DNA from: Steromphala cineraria
Taxonomy: Eukaryota > Mollusca > Gastropoda > Trochida > Trochidae
Reading direction: 5' to 3'
Length of the DNA: 64,000 bases
Assembly (NCBI GenBank): GCA_916613615.1
Contig: OU744736.1
Span: forward strand, 53,511,600 to 53,575,599
Under the pieces are notes generated by a model. The model made no database searches. It was not told the DNA's origin and was given only the letters and a program-made list of their open reading frames with translations. The position numbers were made by a program, and so were the translations under genes. Of this stretch, positions 1 to 12,860 are shown piece by piece; position 1 is the stretch's first letter, and each line of letters opens with the position of its first letter.

Positions 1-2560
1 CATTATTCAAGGAGCAGGGACATTGAAAATAAATGATCATTTTAATTCAATATACTTTCCGTAAATCATATCTTGTAAAAACAAAAGTATAAATTACTTT
101 CTTCTACAAAATGCATTGTACATTTTATCAAATATCAATGATAAAATGCAATTCCTTCAAAAAGTTAAAAGGGATAAAGAAAACCCATAGTGATTAATTA
201 ATAGAAGCTGTGACAATAAATGCTTGAATATCACAAATAATTATCCAAATCTTTGGTCAATGCATCATCTATATCTTTAGGCAAAACATGAACATGAGTA
301 AATGATTGAAAAACAGCAGCTTTAACATTTATTATCTCCTTGTTGAAGCAATGTAGAAATAACCTAAAACATGAATTAATCTATCCTTTATTTCGTATCA
401 TGAGCAAAACCAACAACTGAAAGCATCTTCCATATTATCAGATAAACGATCATGAATCATTGTAAAATCACTTTGAATCTTAGACCAAATATCACAGCAG
501 ATACATCTCAATCACAATTCTAAACAAATAATCTGCAGGGTCTTGAATTGACAACAAGATGTATTCTGCTGTAATCTGTTTCTTCATAAAAAATGTCTTT
601 TTATATTTCATTATCTTGTGGTTATTGCAACTAAAGCAAGATAAATTTAGTTTTCGTTTTGTTTTCCATCAGGAGAGGAGGTAATTTTTGCAACTCTCAT
701 GATGATAAGGAGTCTTTAAAATGGTACTACACGGTTTAACAGTATGAAACATAGAACATATATTCTCATGTCATTTACAAATTACAAATTTCTCATTGTT
801 TCCACATGATAAGTTATGAACGTAGTCTATCTGTTTTTATTTTCTTTGAGTTTTTGGCATCAACTATCTATGATATACAATATATATATACATGTAGTAC
901 ATATTCTTTACAGGTAAAACAGTTTATAATATGATTATTAATCTGATGCTGACATTGCAAAATCGGGGCCTCTCTGACAGATTATTAAACCCTAAAGGAT
1001 TAACATAATAAAACACCACCTTTCGTTTTTGGACATTTGTCAACTTCTATATATACTACGACGGAAAGTGATTAATTATAGTATACCAATTTATATCCAC
1101 GAGTTATATAATCCATGTAAAAACGATGCTCAAAATAAAAAAAATCAGATTTCACCCAAATTGTTCTCCCTACGACTGAACTACACAGTTTTTCATGAAT
1201 TGTATAGTTGAAATTCGAGAATATATGAATCTATATGGAACAATCTAATGTCGATATAGTGAAACAGACAGAAAGACAAATGAATACAAATGCAGAAAGC
1301 AGAAAACTGTCATTCCTATTTTCAAGATATTTGGATGGTAATTATTAGCATTAAAGGATTATGGATTCAAACGTCAATGCAACAGTGACTTGTACTGGGA
1401 CAATGTACAGTACTTTCAATGGTCGTTCATTGAACCACTTTTTATACTGATAGTCACTTTTACAACGAACGTCTGAGTTAAGAGCATTTACTCCACGTGA
1501 TAAAACTTACTCAGAGTTAAACCAACAGCTGGTCCTGTAAGAAAGATGACAAGAGCTCGTTCATTGACTGACAGCTGAAAGCAGGTGATGGCTCTTGTTA
1601 AGTCTTATGTCAACATGCTGTCACTTTTAGAAAAAAACTTTTCCTGACATTCAAACCCTTTGTTTCTTCACTATGGTGATGGTTTGAAAGGTCACGTGTC
1701 TATATTCAGAGTGAAGTTACTGTTGTTCAAATGACCTTTGCTACAATGAACCTTTGGCTTCCAAACAGTATGAGATTTTTTTTAGACGAGCCAAAACACC
1801 TAACCGATGTCGTTTTGACTGAAATTATTCAATTGACCTATATTACATACACTTTGTGCTGTCACAAAGCTACACACCTTACAATTCCATGACGTCACAA
1901 TTGACATCAAAGTGTTATCAAGTTACCTAGTGTTTCAAATAAATTAAAGTCACAAAACATTTAATCATAAGACATGCAAGAAAGCGGTAACAAGGCCTTC
2001 TATTATTTGCAATTGATTATGATAAATTTGGTTTTAAACTTTATGTAAACGTTCTTTCCATAAAACTGCAATATTCAAATAATACAGATCACACTCTTGT
2101 AGAGGGGTGAGGTAATAAGTGAAATGTTCATTTCATTAATTATGACTCCACGAAGATTCATTATACAGTGATAATTGCTCACTTTATGATGAAATAATTC
2201 AACTCTAAATGTTCAAACTCAGTATTTAAGAAAAAACAATTTGACATATAGTAATGACCTTTTATTGCCCATATATTGTTGAAAATAAGTAATGACATAT
2301 TTTTTATATGAGCACTAGTGCACATATCACTTTTGCCTAGCAACGTTTGTTGTAGCGCGTGTTCCTGTATAATTTCGCCTGTGACGTCATAACACCATTG
2401 TTAATGACGTCACTGTAGTCGGCCATCGCAAGGGAAGCGGCCTATTTCTTGGATATTTCTAAGATGGTAAAATTGAATGAAATCTGTAATAAAGAAATTA
2501 TTACCCTCGGAAGTTTGTAATATGACTTTAACGAAACTCTTGCAAACTTTTGTATAATCC

Positions 2561-2587
2561 TCGCTCTCGCTCTCGCTCTCGTTTTCA

Positions 2588-2638
<51 letters not shown>

Positions 2639-2639
2639 A

Positions 2640-2713
<74 letters not shown>

Positions 2714-2730
2714 GTCTCTCTCTCTCCCTA
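2561..2730. repeat. Compound microsatellite
   Basis: TCTCGC repeats, then (TCTG)n from about 2,587 to 2,618, then (TC)n with occasional G or C to about 2,730. It is the inverted-orientation equivalent of the GA tracts of type I units, greatly expanded. Frames through it are SLSL or RERE artefacts. Confidence 0.95.
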
Positions 2731-3074
2731 GAGTTCTATTCTTTTTTTGTATTTCATGATTCCCCCTAATGTTGTTTAAGAAATCTGTAATAAAGAAATT
2801 ATTACCCTCGGAAGTTTGTAATATGACTTTAACGAAACTCTTGCAAACTTTTGTATAATCCTCGCTCTCGCTCCTTTCATAAAAGTCATATTACAAACAC
2901 CCCCGGGTAATAATCTCTATTTGTGTTAGATACATTATAAATATTGCTTTATTTGCATCTTCATCAATAAGTCCTCTCGAATAGTCTGTAAAGTACGTGG
3001 TACTCCCATCATATAATGAAGAAAATGTGTTCATAGTTTGCCTAATTTGCATATCGTGAAGACCTGTCTCTTAA

Positions 3075-3092
3075 AGGGGCAGTAGCACGTTT
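3075..3092. mobile_element. TTAA MITE end fragment
   Basis: TTAA (3,071-3,074) followed by AGGGGCAGTAGCACGTTTT, identical to the left end of the complete copies at 53,062 and 62,249, then an abrupt change into the microsatellite block. The junction shares CGTTTT with the flank of the first microsatellite. The rest of the element is missing. Confidence 0.75.
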
Positions 3093-3095
3093 TCA

Positions 3096-3142
<47 letters not shown>

Positions 3143-3210
3143 ACTCTGTCTCTCTCTCTCTCTCTCTCGTCTCCTCTCTCTCTCTCTCTCTCTGTCTCTC
3201 AGTCTCTCTC
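3089..3210. repeat. Compound microsatellite, second copy
   Basis: (TCTG)n then (TC)n, shorter than the copy at 2,561-2,730 and followed by the same TCCCTAGAGTTCTATTC. Confidence 0.95.
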
Positions 3211-3997
3211 TCTCCCTAGAGTTCTATTCTTTTTTTGTATTTCATGATTCCCCCTTATGTTGTTTAAGAAATATTTTAAGATTAGAGTCCAAGTATACTG
3301 CCAATTCAACTTGTACTGATGATTGAATGGCGCTTCATTAACATCATCATTCTTCATGGAAACTCAATCCATCCACGTCTGTACAAAAGCTTAAAAGGAT
3401 GATTTTCCATAGAACAGAAAATGTTATTTTTAATAGTTCTACTACTTAACTAAAGATTGAAATAAAAATTTGACGGTTTTTTTTCGATTAAAAAGTTGCT
3501 TTTAGTAAGGTATAAAATATCAATATTTTTTTCAATTTTGATAAAATACTTTTGAAATAGTATTACGGAATATATTATCTAAATCAATAAGTTTTAAAGC
3601 ATAATACATGTTTAAGTGCAGAAGAATTTAGATAATAAACGATTTTTAGCTTAGAAATAAACAAACTTTTCACATAAGATTTGATTTAAAGAGAGTTTTC
3701 ATATCAGTAATTATTGTCATAAAATCGTGTTGTTGAGTATCAACTGAATAAACATTGTTAAAGAAGTTATGTACCGTTTGTAATTAAGCATACTAATTTA
3801 TGTAATGCTACTCTCAAAATACGTAAGAATCATTTGTTCAAATAAAATGATAATCAAATCGATATCTTAATACTTTAGTCAACAACAATACATGCCTTTG
3901 TAGTTTTAACTCGATTGATTTAAAAGATCAGGTTCAATATCAGTAAATCAACTCAATAGACATTGTAAAGGAAGCCATGCTTTCCACAAGCCTGTCA

Positions 3998-4252
3998 TCA
4001 TATCAATATATATAGTATGAAATCATTTGTTTCATAAAATACATTTTCGAAGACCCACTCTATATTGTTATTGATTCTGAACGGTATCAATTTTCCCGAT
4101 AATAGACAAATAAATCTAACACCAGGATCTAAGAGTCTCATTATGTTAACCTTTGTATAAGAAAACTCTTTATTCCTCGCATCTCTTTTTCCTAGATAAT
4201 CCTTATATAAAAGACCAAGGGATTTCGATGGGAATTTGAGCATAGAACGCAA
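3998..4252 (-). pseudogene. Conserved module b reading frame, hybrid left unit
   Basis: Minus-strand open frame of 84 codons: KFPSKSLGLL, YLGKRDARNKEFSYTKVN, DPGVRFICLLSG and WVFENVF. It aligns residue by residue with 20,516-20,761 despite many DNA differences. A small deletion just upstream (in the CAAAC/GGAGAA stretch) breaks the link to the ERM..FSY segment, so the full frame is no longer intact here. Confidence 0.35.
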
Positions 4253-7200
4253 TTCTCCGTTTGTAATTTATAGGAAAACACTCCCATTCTTTCCTCGGGG
4301 ACTTTATTTAATTATAATCTCAAGGTTGTATCAATTTTGCTGCAAAAATTGTAAAGTAATCATTTTAGTCGGTGAACACATGTGATTTGATCAAATTCCC
4401 ACCCTCTTATAAGATCAGTCTTTCGGATTTATAAGCATCCCATTCAAGGATAATGAAAAGAGAATAGCAATACTCAACTCTAAATTGAAATTTATTAGGT
4501 TTCCATTCAAAATCGCCTTAGCCTTGGCGTCACAAAAAGCTTACAAAATCCTGCTTTAAATCTTTCTTGTTTTCTTTTTAACATCACTTTATTACCGCCA
4601 TGAAACAGATTAACAAGGATAGTGGTATTTATAATGTCACGATAATTCCTAATTCAGCTTTACTGAATTTGTTTCCATATTAACCAAAGAAAGACCATTC
4701 CAAGTTCTTACACAATAAAGCTGATTAAGACAGAAAGATGTTTGAAGGCAGGGATAGGAGTATTTATAATGTCACAATTATTACCATGCCCATTTAGTAC
4801 ACACCACCTTTTAAATGACGATTTATGTTTGGCGTGATGAAATCTTGTTGATGTTGAAGAATAGATTTGTTGAGGTTTGTGTATCGTCAAAATAAGGAGG
4901 AATATAATCAGGCTTAAAAAATGAAAACTCGAGAAGTTTGCTAAACATAATCAGTCTCTTGATTCGTATGAACCTGCTGAACAATTATTGATTAGCGTTA
5001 TTGTAATAGATAATATCAAACCTTAAAAACAACAATATTATCAAATTGCAGCTGCAAGGAATTTGAAAAAAATTGTTCATTTTAATTCAATAGGTGTTCT
5101 TTAAATCACATTTTGCCATGAGTAAAGTATAAATAAAAGTAACATATCAGATACCAATTAGATAAATTAAGAAGATTTATCTATGAACAGCTTAATTACG
5201 CCTCCAAAGCAATATTTTTAAACAAACTACCTGCACGGTCTTGAATGGACAACATTATTTCTTCTGCTGTTGTCTGTGATCTTCAAATATATTTTTTTCA
5301 TTTAATAGTTTGTGGATGTTGTAAATGCTCTTAGATGAACTTAGTATTCCTTTTGTTTTCCACCAGTAGAGGAGGTATGACATATAAACTCAATTTGAAC
5401 ACAGGAATCCAGAAAACAGATTGTTGCTTCATTCCACTGGCAAAACTGACTGGTTTTCATTATTTACATAATGCACCATATTAAATTTGCAGTCTTTCAT
5501 ATGCTCAAGTATTACCCGGTTAAGCAGTACATAAAACATATATTCATATGGTATTTACCATATACAAATTTCTCATTCTTTCAATTTGACATTAAGCAAC
5601 AAATATAAAACTCAGTTTTTAATTCTGCTTTAGATTTTGGCATCTACTATCGACAATATTTAGAAATTTAGCACAATTGTTTACAGGTAGCATAATTCCG
5701 ATGCTGAAATTGCAAAATCGGGTCCTCTCTGGCAGATTCCAGGCTATTTAATTGAAACAGTTCACATAAAAAACACCACCTTTGGTTTTAGGACATTCAT
5801 CCAATAGTTAATATATATACAAGTTTGAGGAAAAGTGATACATTGTGATATACACATTAATAAGCAAGATTAAAATAAAAACGATGCTCCATATCAATGA
5901 GAAAACATCACATTCGATCCATAGCTACAATGTACGACTAAACTACACAGTTTTTAAAAAAACTATGGATTTCAACTAATGTCAAGATTTCCAATAAAAC
6001 CTTTCAATTCAGTTTTTTAAAAACATACAATGCTTAATAATGACCTAACGTTTTTTTCCTTCACAAAGGAAAAATTCCATAACATGTCATAATTCATAAA
6101 AACTATTGTTATCAACGATCGAAACGGGGAAGCCTGGATCTGGTTTATGTCAAATATCAATGACAGATCGCTGTAGGTGGTGACTGCAGATTGATTTTAC
6201 CCCACAGGAGATCACTATCAGAAAATAGACCTTTGCTTCATTAAAACGGTTAGGCACTGTTGAGGCCCTTACAGGTAATATTCTCACTTCAATAAAACAC
6301 TGCCAGAGGAGTAGCTGAGGAGGGAGGCATGAGAGTTCCGGACCCGTACAAAGTAATGAATTGAAACACTCGTTATAAGAAGATGGCCATAATGACCCGG
6401 AACCTCTATCATTCAGGAGGCTTTGATCACACGTTTTCAGAGAATAATGAAATTTCCATGACAGTTGTAAGAACCACGGGAATACATGTTTGTCAAAAAG
6501 AGTTAGGGAAGTTAGAATTTAATGCTGTGATAATACATAGCTTTGTAGTGACAAATTGCCTTTTGAGTAAGGAAACTGCAAACAAACTGATATGATCGGA
6601 GCATGTTAAAGCTTAAGCATTAAACTTAGGATTTGAATTTTATGTTTTGAAAATTGCCAATATCCTTGATTTAGTGTGCACAACCCATTGGTTCAAAATG
6701 TGCAATAGTGTTCATTAAATAACGAAAGAATGACATGATACTATGCTTCAACAATTCTCAGAACACAAAAATCAATTGCACGGGACCATGAAAAAGTCCA
6801 TATACAACATTTTTACTTTCAAAAAATCCATTGGCGGGACATACTTATTTTGATCATCCAGTCGTTACTTAATGAGCTGCGACTGTATTTCTTACTGTAA
6901 TAGCTAAGAAAAGAATCTAAAAGAAAAGAACCATTTTTTGTCAAAAGATCAAATATATGGATAATGTATATATTAATTTAAATATGTTTATACTTACAAA
7001 ATGTTTAATTAATCCTGTAGATAATAAAATAGTTTAAATTGTCAAATTAAGTTGTCTCTCAATGACTTTTAATTACATAAAACAGCATCACGTCGACTTT
7101 GATATAGAAACAATTTTCATAGTACTTATTTCGGAAGAGAATCTGTCGTTTTTATGAATAATTACTCTTGCCTATAAAACAGTGCTTTATCAGTTCCTCA

Positions 7201-7679
7201 TTAAATATATATCCTCAATATTTGATGCATATATCATCAGGGTATATACAATACATGCTGAAGTATGCACATGTATACAACGTAAAGGCTGTGTTGTTAA
7301 AAATCATGTCTATTATAGTGTAACAAAAAGGTGATTTTCTCTGCCAAGATGAATACTATTATGTCAGAAACAGTATTTTGCCTACTTTGTCTTATGTCAA
7401 AATGTGGTCAAACTTATATCCATCAAAAGAATCTAATACTCTCTTCTGTTAGCTTGTTACTACAATCAATCACTAAAGCCACGTCATGGATTTTTTATTA
7501 AAAAAGCTGAGAAGCGACCTACAATTCAGCCTGATATGTTTGCATGGTTGGTTGTGTGGTTCAATTAGGAGAATTAGGATATTTTTTAAATCAACCTTTA
7601 ATCTATGCCACATTTTACTGAGTGGGACGACCATTTTTACCCACCTGGTACTTCGTAAAGTGGTTTCATAACAATTTGT

Positions 7680-8480
7680 AAGGACACATATGGGTCATAA
7701 CACCTTTAAGTGATTTGATTGGTTAACAGTGAACTTTGAAATTGTCCGGTTTACTTTATTCATTCATGAACGAACGTGTTTTCATTCACAAATTTCCAAC
7801 ATGCAGAGAAACTTGTATTGCTAAGTAAAACGGTTCCTAGTAAGCATACTTGAATACGATAATCCCCTATTACAAAATACTGTAACAGGGAATTTTTGTA
7901 TTCAAGTACAATCCCCTATTACAAAATACTGTAATATGGAATTATTGTATTCAAGTATGCTTATAGGAACCGTTTTTATTAGCAATACTAGTCCCTGTGA
8001 AATTCAGCACAATTAGCTCACAAAATTTGAATTTTATCTGTGTCACTCCAAGATGACACAGAAAGGTATTGCGTGCATATAAAGACAACTGAATATACTT
8101 TACACAACATGTTGAAAAAACGAAGCGCGTTCCACAATAATAATCATCTTTAACTTACTTTCAAGGCGGTTGTTTCATTTTTTGACGAAATGTTACAGGC
8201 AAATGGTGGCCGCCATGACATGCCGTTGATCAAAGAAAGATAACTCTGATCTGTTCTCGCGCAGAGTGATTTCATTTTCAAGTACGTTTCTTTCATCACA
8301 TAAGTGCTTATTACTTACATTTTACCACACAGTATGAATTAACGTAGGATAGAATTAAGAAATGTGTGAATATTTAACGTCTTAAATTTATAATCTTTGA
8401 GGCTGTGACATGGTTGGATAATTATCCGCCATTCGGTTTCTTTATAGGCACAAAAAAGTTGTTCAAAAAAGTAATAAGCC
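7680..8480. other. Unmatched ~800-bp segment in the left type II unit
   Basis: No counterpart in units 3, 5 or 7 between modules i and j. It contains a foldback element (7,815-7,988), GGCGGTTGTTTCATTTTTTG, a GGTGGCCGCCATG stretch near 8,207, and TTCTCGCGCAG, making it less AT-rich than its flanks. No convincing ORF. It could be one insertion carrying the foldback, or older unique DNA lost from the other units. Confidence 0.45.
7815..7988. mobile_element. Foldback element with ~43-bp inverted ends
   Basis: GTATTGCTAA...CATACTTGAATAC at the left (7,815-7,857) is inverted at the right (7,947-7,988) with few mismatches. The interior is a direct repeat: CAATCCCCTATTACAAAATA-type blocks occur at about 7,861 and 7,910. 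There is no clear target duplication. MITE-like. Confidence 0.7.
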
Positions 8481-9193
8481 TTTTGAAATGCAGATTCATA
8501 AAAGATAGGGTACATAGCTCGTTCCCCTTTCTACTTTACTTTAAGTACTAATCTCAATAGCTCTTATATCATCTGACCTTATCATAAGATAAGGTAATCT
8601 TGAGTACATATAGACATTAAAAGCTTTATACATATATCTATCCCCTTGAATTCTGCCTGTCATGTTTAAATGTATCAGTTTTGTAGGCAGGTTAGTTCCA
8701 CTAAAAGAATTTACCACACTTTTGGATCAACCACTTATCTGTGACACATTACTCTGCGTGGGACTCTCCTGTATCCAGGTAAGAGTTCCTCCTTTATCAA
8801 CATTGATTTTTTCAATAGTGAAATTTGGATTGAGTGGATTGTAGAATGTGGGTATTTCTAGAGCGCTATTTCCAGGACTGTAACACAAGCAATAGGTGCA
8901 AGGATGTAATCTAGTCATATAGCTTCGACCACATTGTGTTTGTTCTCTGCAATGTTTATTTTCTAATATTCTTTTGTGGTCATTTTGAATTAGTGTTTTA
9001 TCTATTAGCACCTTTGACTCTACCTGGAACCCTACTGGCTAGTATGCAGCTGTGCGAGCATTCTGAGACAGAAGTTATGGTCTACATTGACATTAGTTTT
9101 GTACATTGTTAATGTCAGGATATACATAATTTCTCCTGAGGAATTGTAAATTTATCCTTTATATGCATAGAAAAACATCAGAAGAATATATTT

Positions 9194-9328
9194 AAGGATT
9201 GTTTTACATGTTTTGTGCCTCTATCGATGTATAACAGCAACAAATTGTATAAAATCGCGTAGCGATTTTATACAAAATTTGTTGCTGTTTTACATCGATA
9301 GAGGCACAAAACATGTAAAACAATCCTT
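9194..9328. mobile_element. Near-perfect palindrome, ~65-bp arms
   Basis: Left arm 9,194-9,258 (starting AAGGATTGTTTTACATG) and right arm 9,262-9,328 pair almost completely around a 3-base centre, AAAATCGC GTA GCGATTTT. TA lies at 9,193-9,194 and 9,328-9,329, compatible with a TA duplication. Absent from the equivalent place in units 3 and 5 (about 28,240). Confidence 0.7.
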
Positions 9329-9941
9329 ATAATTACAAAATCAACATTTTAACAAAGTTTTTCCTTATTATTTTCAAAAAAATCTGTCATCAATGTCGTG
9401 AAATTGTGGTTTGTTACACGAAACAATACAAAGTTGAATCAAAATTGAGAACTCCATTAACTAAAACGGCCGATGATTTAACTTCGTTTTCGCAACCATT
9501 GACACCCATGCAATCACAATTCGTCTTAACCGGAATCCGCATTTTCAGAATAACCCTAATTAGCATATCATACGACATTCAAAATGTCCGCCGTTTGCGA
9601 GACGCTTAGAGCGAACAAGCTTGAGGACTCGTAGTAATTAAAATGCAGCCTTTCCGGTGAATGTAACGATTGTGTTAGGGAGAGGAATGTATTTACTTGT
9701 TACAAACGCAAGTGGGAAGTGACCAGATATGTTATATCTGACATTACAACAGAACGTAACTCGCAACTGTTAAAACCGGACTATTGCGTCAGGTGATTGT
9801 GGCGTCACAAGGAATGAATGCACATGGTATGGTTGCAAATTTTTCTGCATTCATCGAGAAATGGCAGCAGGTTTTTGAGCGCTCTCGTCCAATCAGAAGC
9901 GCGGAAATTAGTGTAACAAAACCATTTTGTAATTATATAGG
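9329..9941. mobile_element. ~610-bp insertion with short inverted ends
   Basis: Directly abuts the palindrome. ATAATTACAAAA at 9,329-9,340 is inverted as TTTTGTAATTAT at 9,925-9,936. The interior has CpG-containing stretches (CGGCCGATG, GCGAGACGC, CCAATCAGAAGCGCGG) unlike the array. The array resumes after about 9,960. Open frames at 9,406-9,609 and 9,784-10,008 are unrecognised. Probably a non-autonomous DNA transposon, or one composite insertion together with 9,194-9,328. Confidence 0.5.
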
Positions 9942-11429
9942 TTTGGCCCTTGACATGAAAAATAAGGTATTACCACAAAACAAAATGAAAATACATGACA
10001 AAGGTTAGATGACCTTTCCATGACGAAATTGATTATATGAAACATCAAAATGATACATTATTATGAAACGTATAGAAATTTGTAAGTAAAAAGGAATGCA
10101 AGGACTTTCTTTTCAACTAATTGAAAAATTCATCCATACAATTTTTTGAGATCAGATATGTTATAATAAAAGCAAAAGTTCATTATCTTAAGTAATCATG
10201 ATTAGAGATCTTCAGTAACAGGATAACCAAGGTCATGAAAATCTATATGGAACAATGTGATAATGATAACACATTACAACAGATAGCAAGACAAATGAAT
10301 ACAAGTGCAGAAAGAATTAGACAATTATTGGGATGGTACCTATAAGCATATGTTAAAAGCGACTTAAATGTTTTTTATCATTGCACTAGGAGAATTGTAC
10401 AGAACTTTCAATAGTCTTTCATTGAAAGGCTTTCTACACTGACAGTCACTGTGACAATGAACGTCAGAGGATATTGTTTTTATGTGATGAAGTTTCTCCG
10501 AGTTGAACCAACCTCTGTTCCTGTACAAAAAGTGCCAAGAGCACATCCATTAATTCTCAGCTGAAAGCAGGTGATGGCTGTCTCCTTTAGGTAAGTAACT
10601 TTTCCTGACATTCAAACTCTTTGTCTCTTCACTATGGTGATGGGTTGTAAGGTCACGTGTCTAGAGAGAAGAGGGAAGTAACTGCAGTTGCACAAAGTAA
10701 TTTTTCCAACAAAATATCTTTGTCCTACAAACAGTATGAGATTATTTTTCAGACAAAGCAAAATCACTGCAGAGATATCTCTCCAATGGACCATGCCATC
10801 TACATGTGGTTCAGATTGCTACTTCTCTTTGTGTAAATATTCTTATCATAACCAGATATTACCTCTATATTGATACAGTCCAATGAGAATGCAGTTTGTT
10901 AATGAAAGGTTTAAGTAGTCAAAGGACGCAATTAAATGAAACCAACAAGAGCAATTTAATTGGTAAATAAACCAATTTGCCCAACGTGTTAGATTTTGTC
11001 TTCTTTCAGGAGGAGAGCAGCAGAAACTCACGAATTGTATCATCGTCTGTCTGTAGGGAAGATGCGTTCATCATGGTACAAGGCACAGGTTTCCTTAAAG
11101 AACATGTTCTCTCTGGCAGCAGCTTTTAATTATTTGAAGCTATCATTCTCCTTCAAATTTGATTTATTTATAAAAAAGCTTAAAAACGAAAGTGATAAAG
11201 ACAATTTAATGGAGTTCAATAAATCAATTGACAACAAGGTTTTGAATTGCTATTACAATAAACTGCCAATGCAACTTGTACATGTACAACAGTGCTATCT
11301 AGTAGAAACGCTTTAATTTCATCATAATGTTTTTAATGGAAGTTCAATCAAACCACATCTTTACCAAAGCTAAAATGGGCTACTTCCCAGGAGAGCAGAG
11401 ACTATTCTGCAATGTTATTTCATCCAAGC

Positions 11430-11635
11430 TGTATTGATATTATCGATAATAGAAAAATAAATGTAACCCCAGGAGCTGAAGGTCTTGACAGGTTAATCTT
11501 TGTATAAGAAAACTCTTTATTCTTTGAGTCTCTAATTCCCAGATAAATCGTTATATGAATACCATGGGATTTCGATGGGAACTCGAGCATAGAAAACAAT
11601 TCTCCTGTTTGTGATTTAAAGGAAAATTTCTCCTT
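11430..11635 (-). pseudogene. Conserved module b reading frame, left type II unit
   Basis: Reading the minus strand from about 11,635 gives an uninterrupted frame of about 68 codons: KSQTGELFSMLEFPSKS, then IYLGIRDSKNKEFSYTKIN, then SAPGVTFIFLLS. Compared with 20,516-20,761 the changes are largely conservative and there are no indels. This is one of the better arguments that module b once encoded protein. Confidence 0.35.
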
Positions 11636-12230
11636 TTTTCCTTGGGGAATTCATTTAATTATGATCTCAGGATGCTCCTTCAAGTATGATTTTATTCTTC
11701 AAATATCATTAAATAAAACTTTGTATCAATTTAGCTTCTAAAACTGGAAAGTAATCATTTTAGTGGGTGATTTGATCAAATTCCCCCCTATGATAAGATT
11801 CTGGATTTATATGGGATAATGAAAAGGGAATAGTGCCATTTTACCACTTAATTGAAATTTATCATGTTTCCTTTCAAAATCGTCTTAGCCTTAGCGTCAC
11901 AAAAAGTTTAAATCTGCTTTAAATCCTTCTTGTTTTTTTCTTGGTTTTCGTTCGTATTATTGATTCATTACCACAATGAACAAATAAACAAGTATAGCGG
12001 TATTTATAATGTCACAATCATTTCTAATTCAGTTTTACTGAATTTGTTTCTGTATTTACCAAATGAAGACCATGCCCAGTGGTAATTACACAATAAATAG
12101 AGGATACACAAAAAAAGCTGATTAGGATTGAAAGAACTTTGATTACAATTTATGTTTGGAATGTTGAAATCTTTGTTTGTTGATGAATGAATTTTTCTTG
12201 GCCTGATGTATTTTCCCAGTAAGGAGGAAT

Positions 12231-12860
12231 ATTAACAACTTAATATAATGCAGCAGCAAGAATATTGAAGTTAAATGTTCAGGTTAATGCCCACATTTTC
12301 TTTGTGTCATATCTTGAAAAAATATTAAAAGTATAAATCAATTTTGATTTCAAAGCATTGTTCATTTTTATCAAATATCAATAATTAAATCCAATTCCTT
12401 CAAAAACATTTGAAGACTTAAAAAAAATGATTGATCAATATTGATTTTAATTTTTTAACATTTTTTCCTTTCAGTTATGAACAAAGTTTGTGGGTTCTGT
12501 TTTATTTTCTTCATATTTATTTTTCTTCCTACAATATATAGATATGCAGCCAGATCTTCACAAGTAAAACAGTTTACAATAAAATTTCTTATAATAATCT
12601 GATTCCGACATTGCAAAATTACGCCCTGTCTGACATATTCCAACATATTATATCCTTGTTGATTAACATATAAATACACCTTTGGTTCTTGCAATTAGAC
12701 ATTCATCAACTAGTTCATAAAATCCACGTAAAAATGATGTTCAATATCAATGGAAGCACACCAAATTTATACGAAGATAGCCATAATGAGAACCTCTGTC
12801 ATACAGGATTTTATGACAGTTGTAAGATACAAGGGAATATGCCAAGAAGTTATCATAGGA
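12231..12860 (-). repeat. Inverted array fragment (f-b spacer, type II f, e)
   Basis: The last minus-oriented piece. The f-b spacer is at 12,240-12,410, a type II f module at 12,455-12,760 and an e remnant at 12,775-12,850. Module a, normally between f and e, is missing. The minus-strand frame over f (12,694-12,455) stays open for 79 codons and shares a QCRNQI...CFT core with the + copy at 18,122. Confidence 0.6.

Larger units (their letters stand above)
2480..3270. repeat. Tandem duplication, second copy interrupted
   Basis: 2,480-2,572 recurs exactly at 2,781-2,873 (offset 301), and the following block from CGTTTTCAGTCTG to GTTGTTTAAG (2,580-2,780) recurs at about 3,088-3,268. Between the two parts of the second copy sit 214 extra bases (2,874-3,087): minus-oriented array sequence and the tip of a TTAA MITE. 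So a ~301-bp tandem duplication was later broken open or assembled by recombination. Confidence 0.75.
1..4930 (-). repeat. Inverted array unit, hybrid of type I and type II
   Basis: Minus-oriented copy of the array unit. From right to left it holds module b (about 4,930-4,000), a c-like remnant (3,420-3,280) and a TC tract, which are type I features. It then holds g/h sequence (1,800-1,230), a type II feature, followed by f (1,200-660) and the f-b spacer (about 200-1). Module f here is the type I variety, with a minus-strand match to 23,520-23,660. The stretch 1,940-2,470 matches nothing else I recognise in the window and carries two TGACGTCA octamers. No host gene is evident. The mixed order suggests unequal recombination between unit types. 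Confidence 0.6.
4931..12230 (-). repeat. Inverted array unit, type II
   Basis: Minus-oriented type II unit. From right to left: module b (12,190-11,430), a c-like piece near 11,370, g (10,760-10,490), h (10,430-10,200), i (9,010-8,660), j (about 7,640-7,440), d (about 7,450-7,300), k (6,960-6,770), e (6,500-6,370), a (6,330-6,120) and f (about 5,950-5,240). Two insertions with no counterpart in the + strand units interrupt it (about 7,680-8,480 and 9,194-9,941). By eye it is more diverged from the + units than those are from each other. I see no intact gene. Confidence 0.6.

Noticed and set aside
2410..2759. Overlapping open frames rich in RERE/TDRQ or SLSL residues
   Set aside because: They are translations of the TC/TCTG microsatellite in different frames; no codon bias or conserved peptide.
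10996..11316. 106-codon plus-strand frame resembling a small gene
   Set aside because: It lies in a segment shared (inverted) with 55,990-56,330, where the frame is not kept, and has no recognisable motif.
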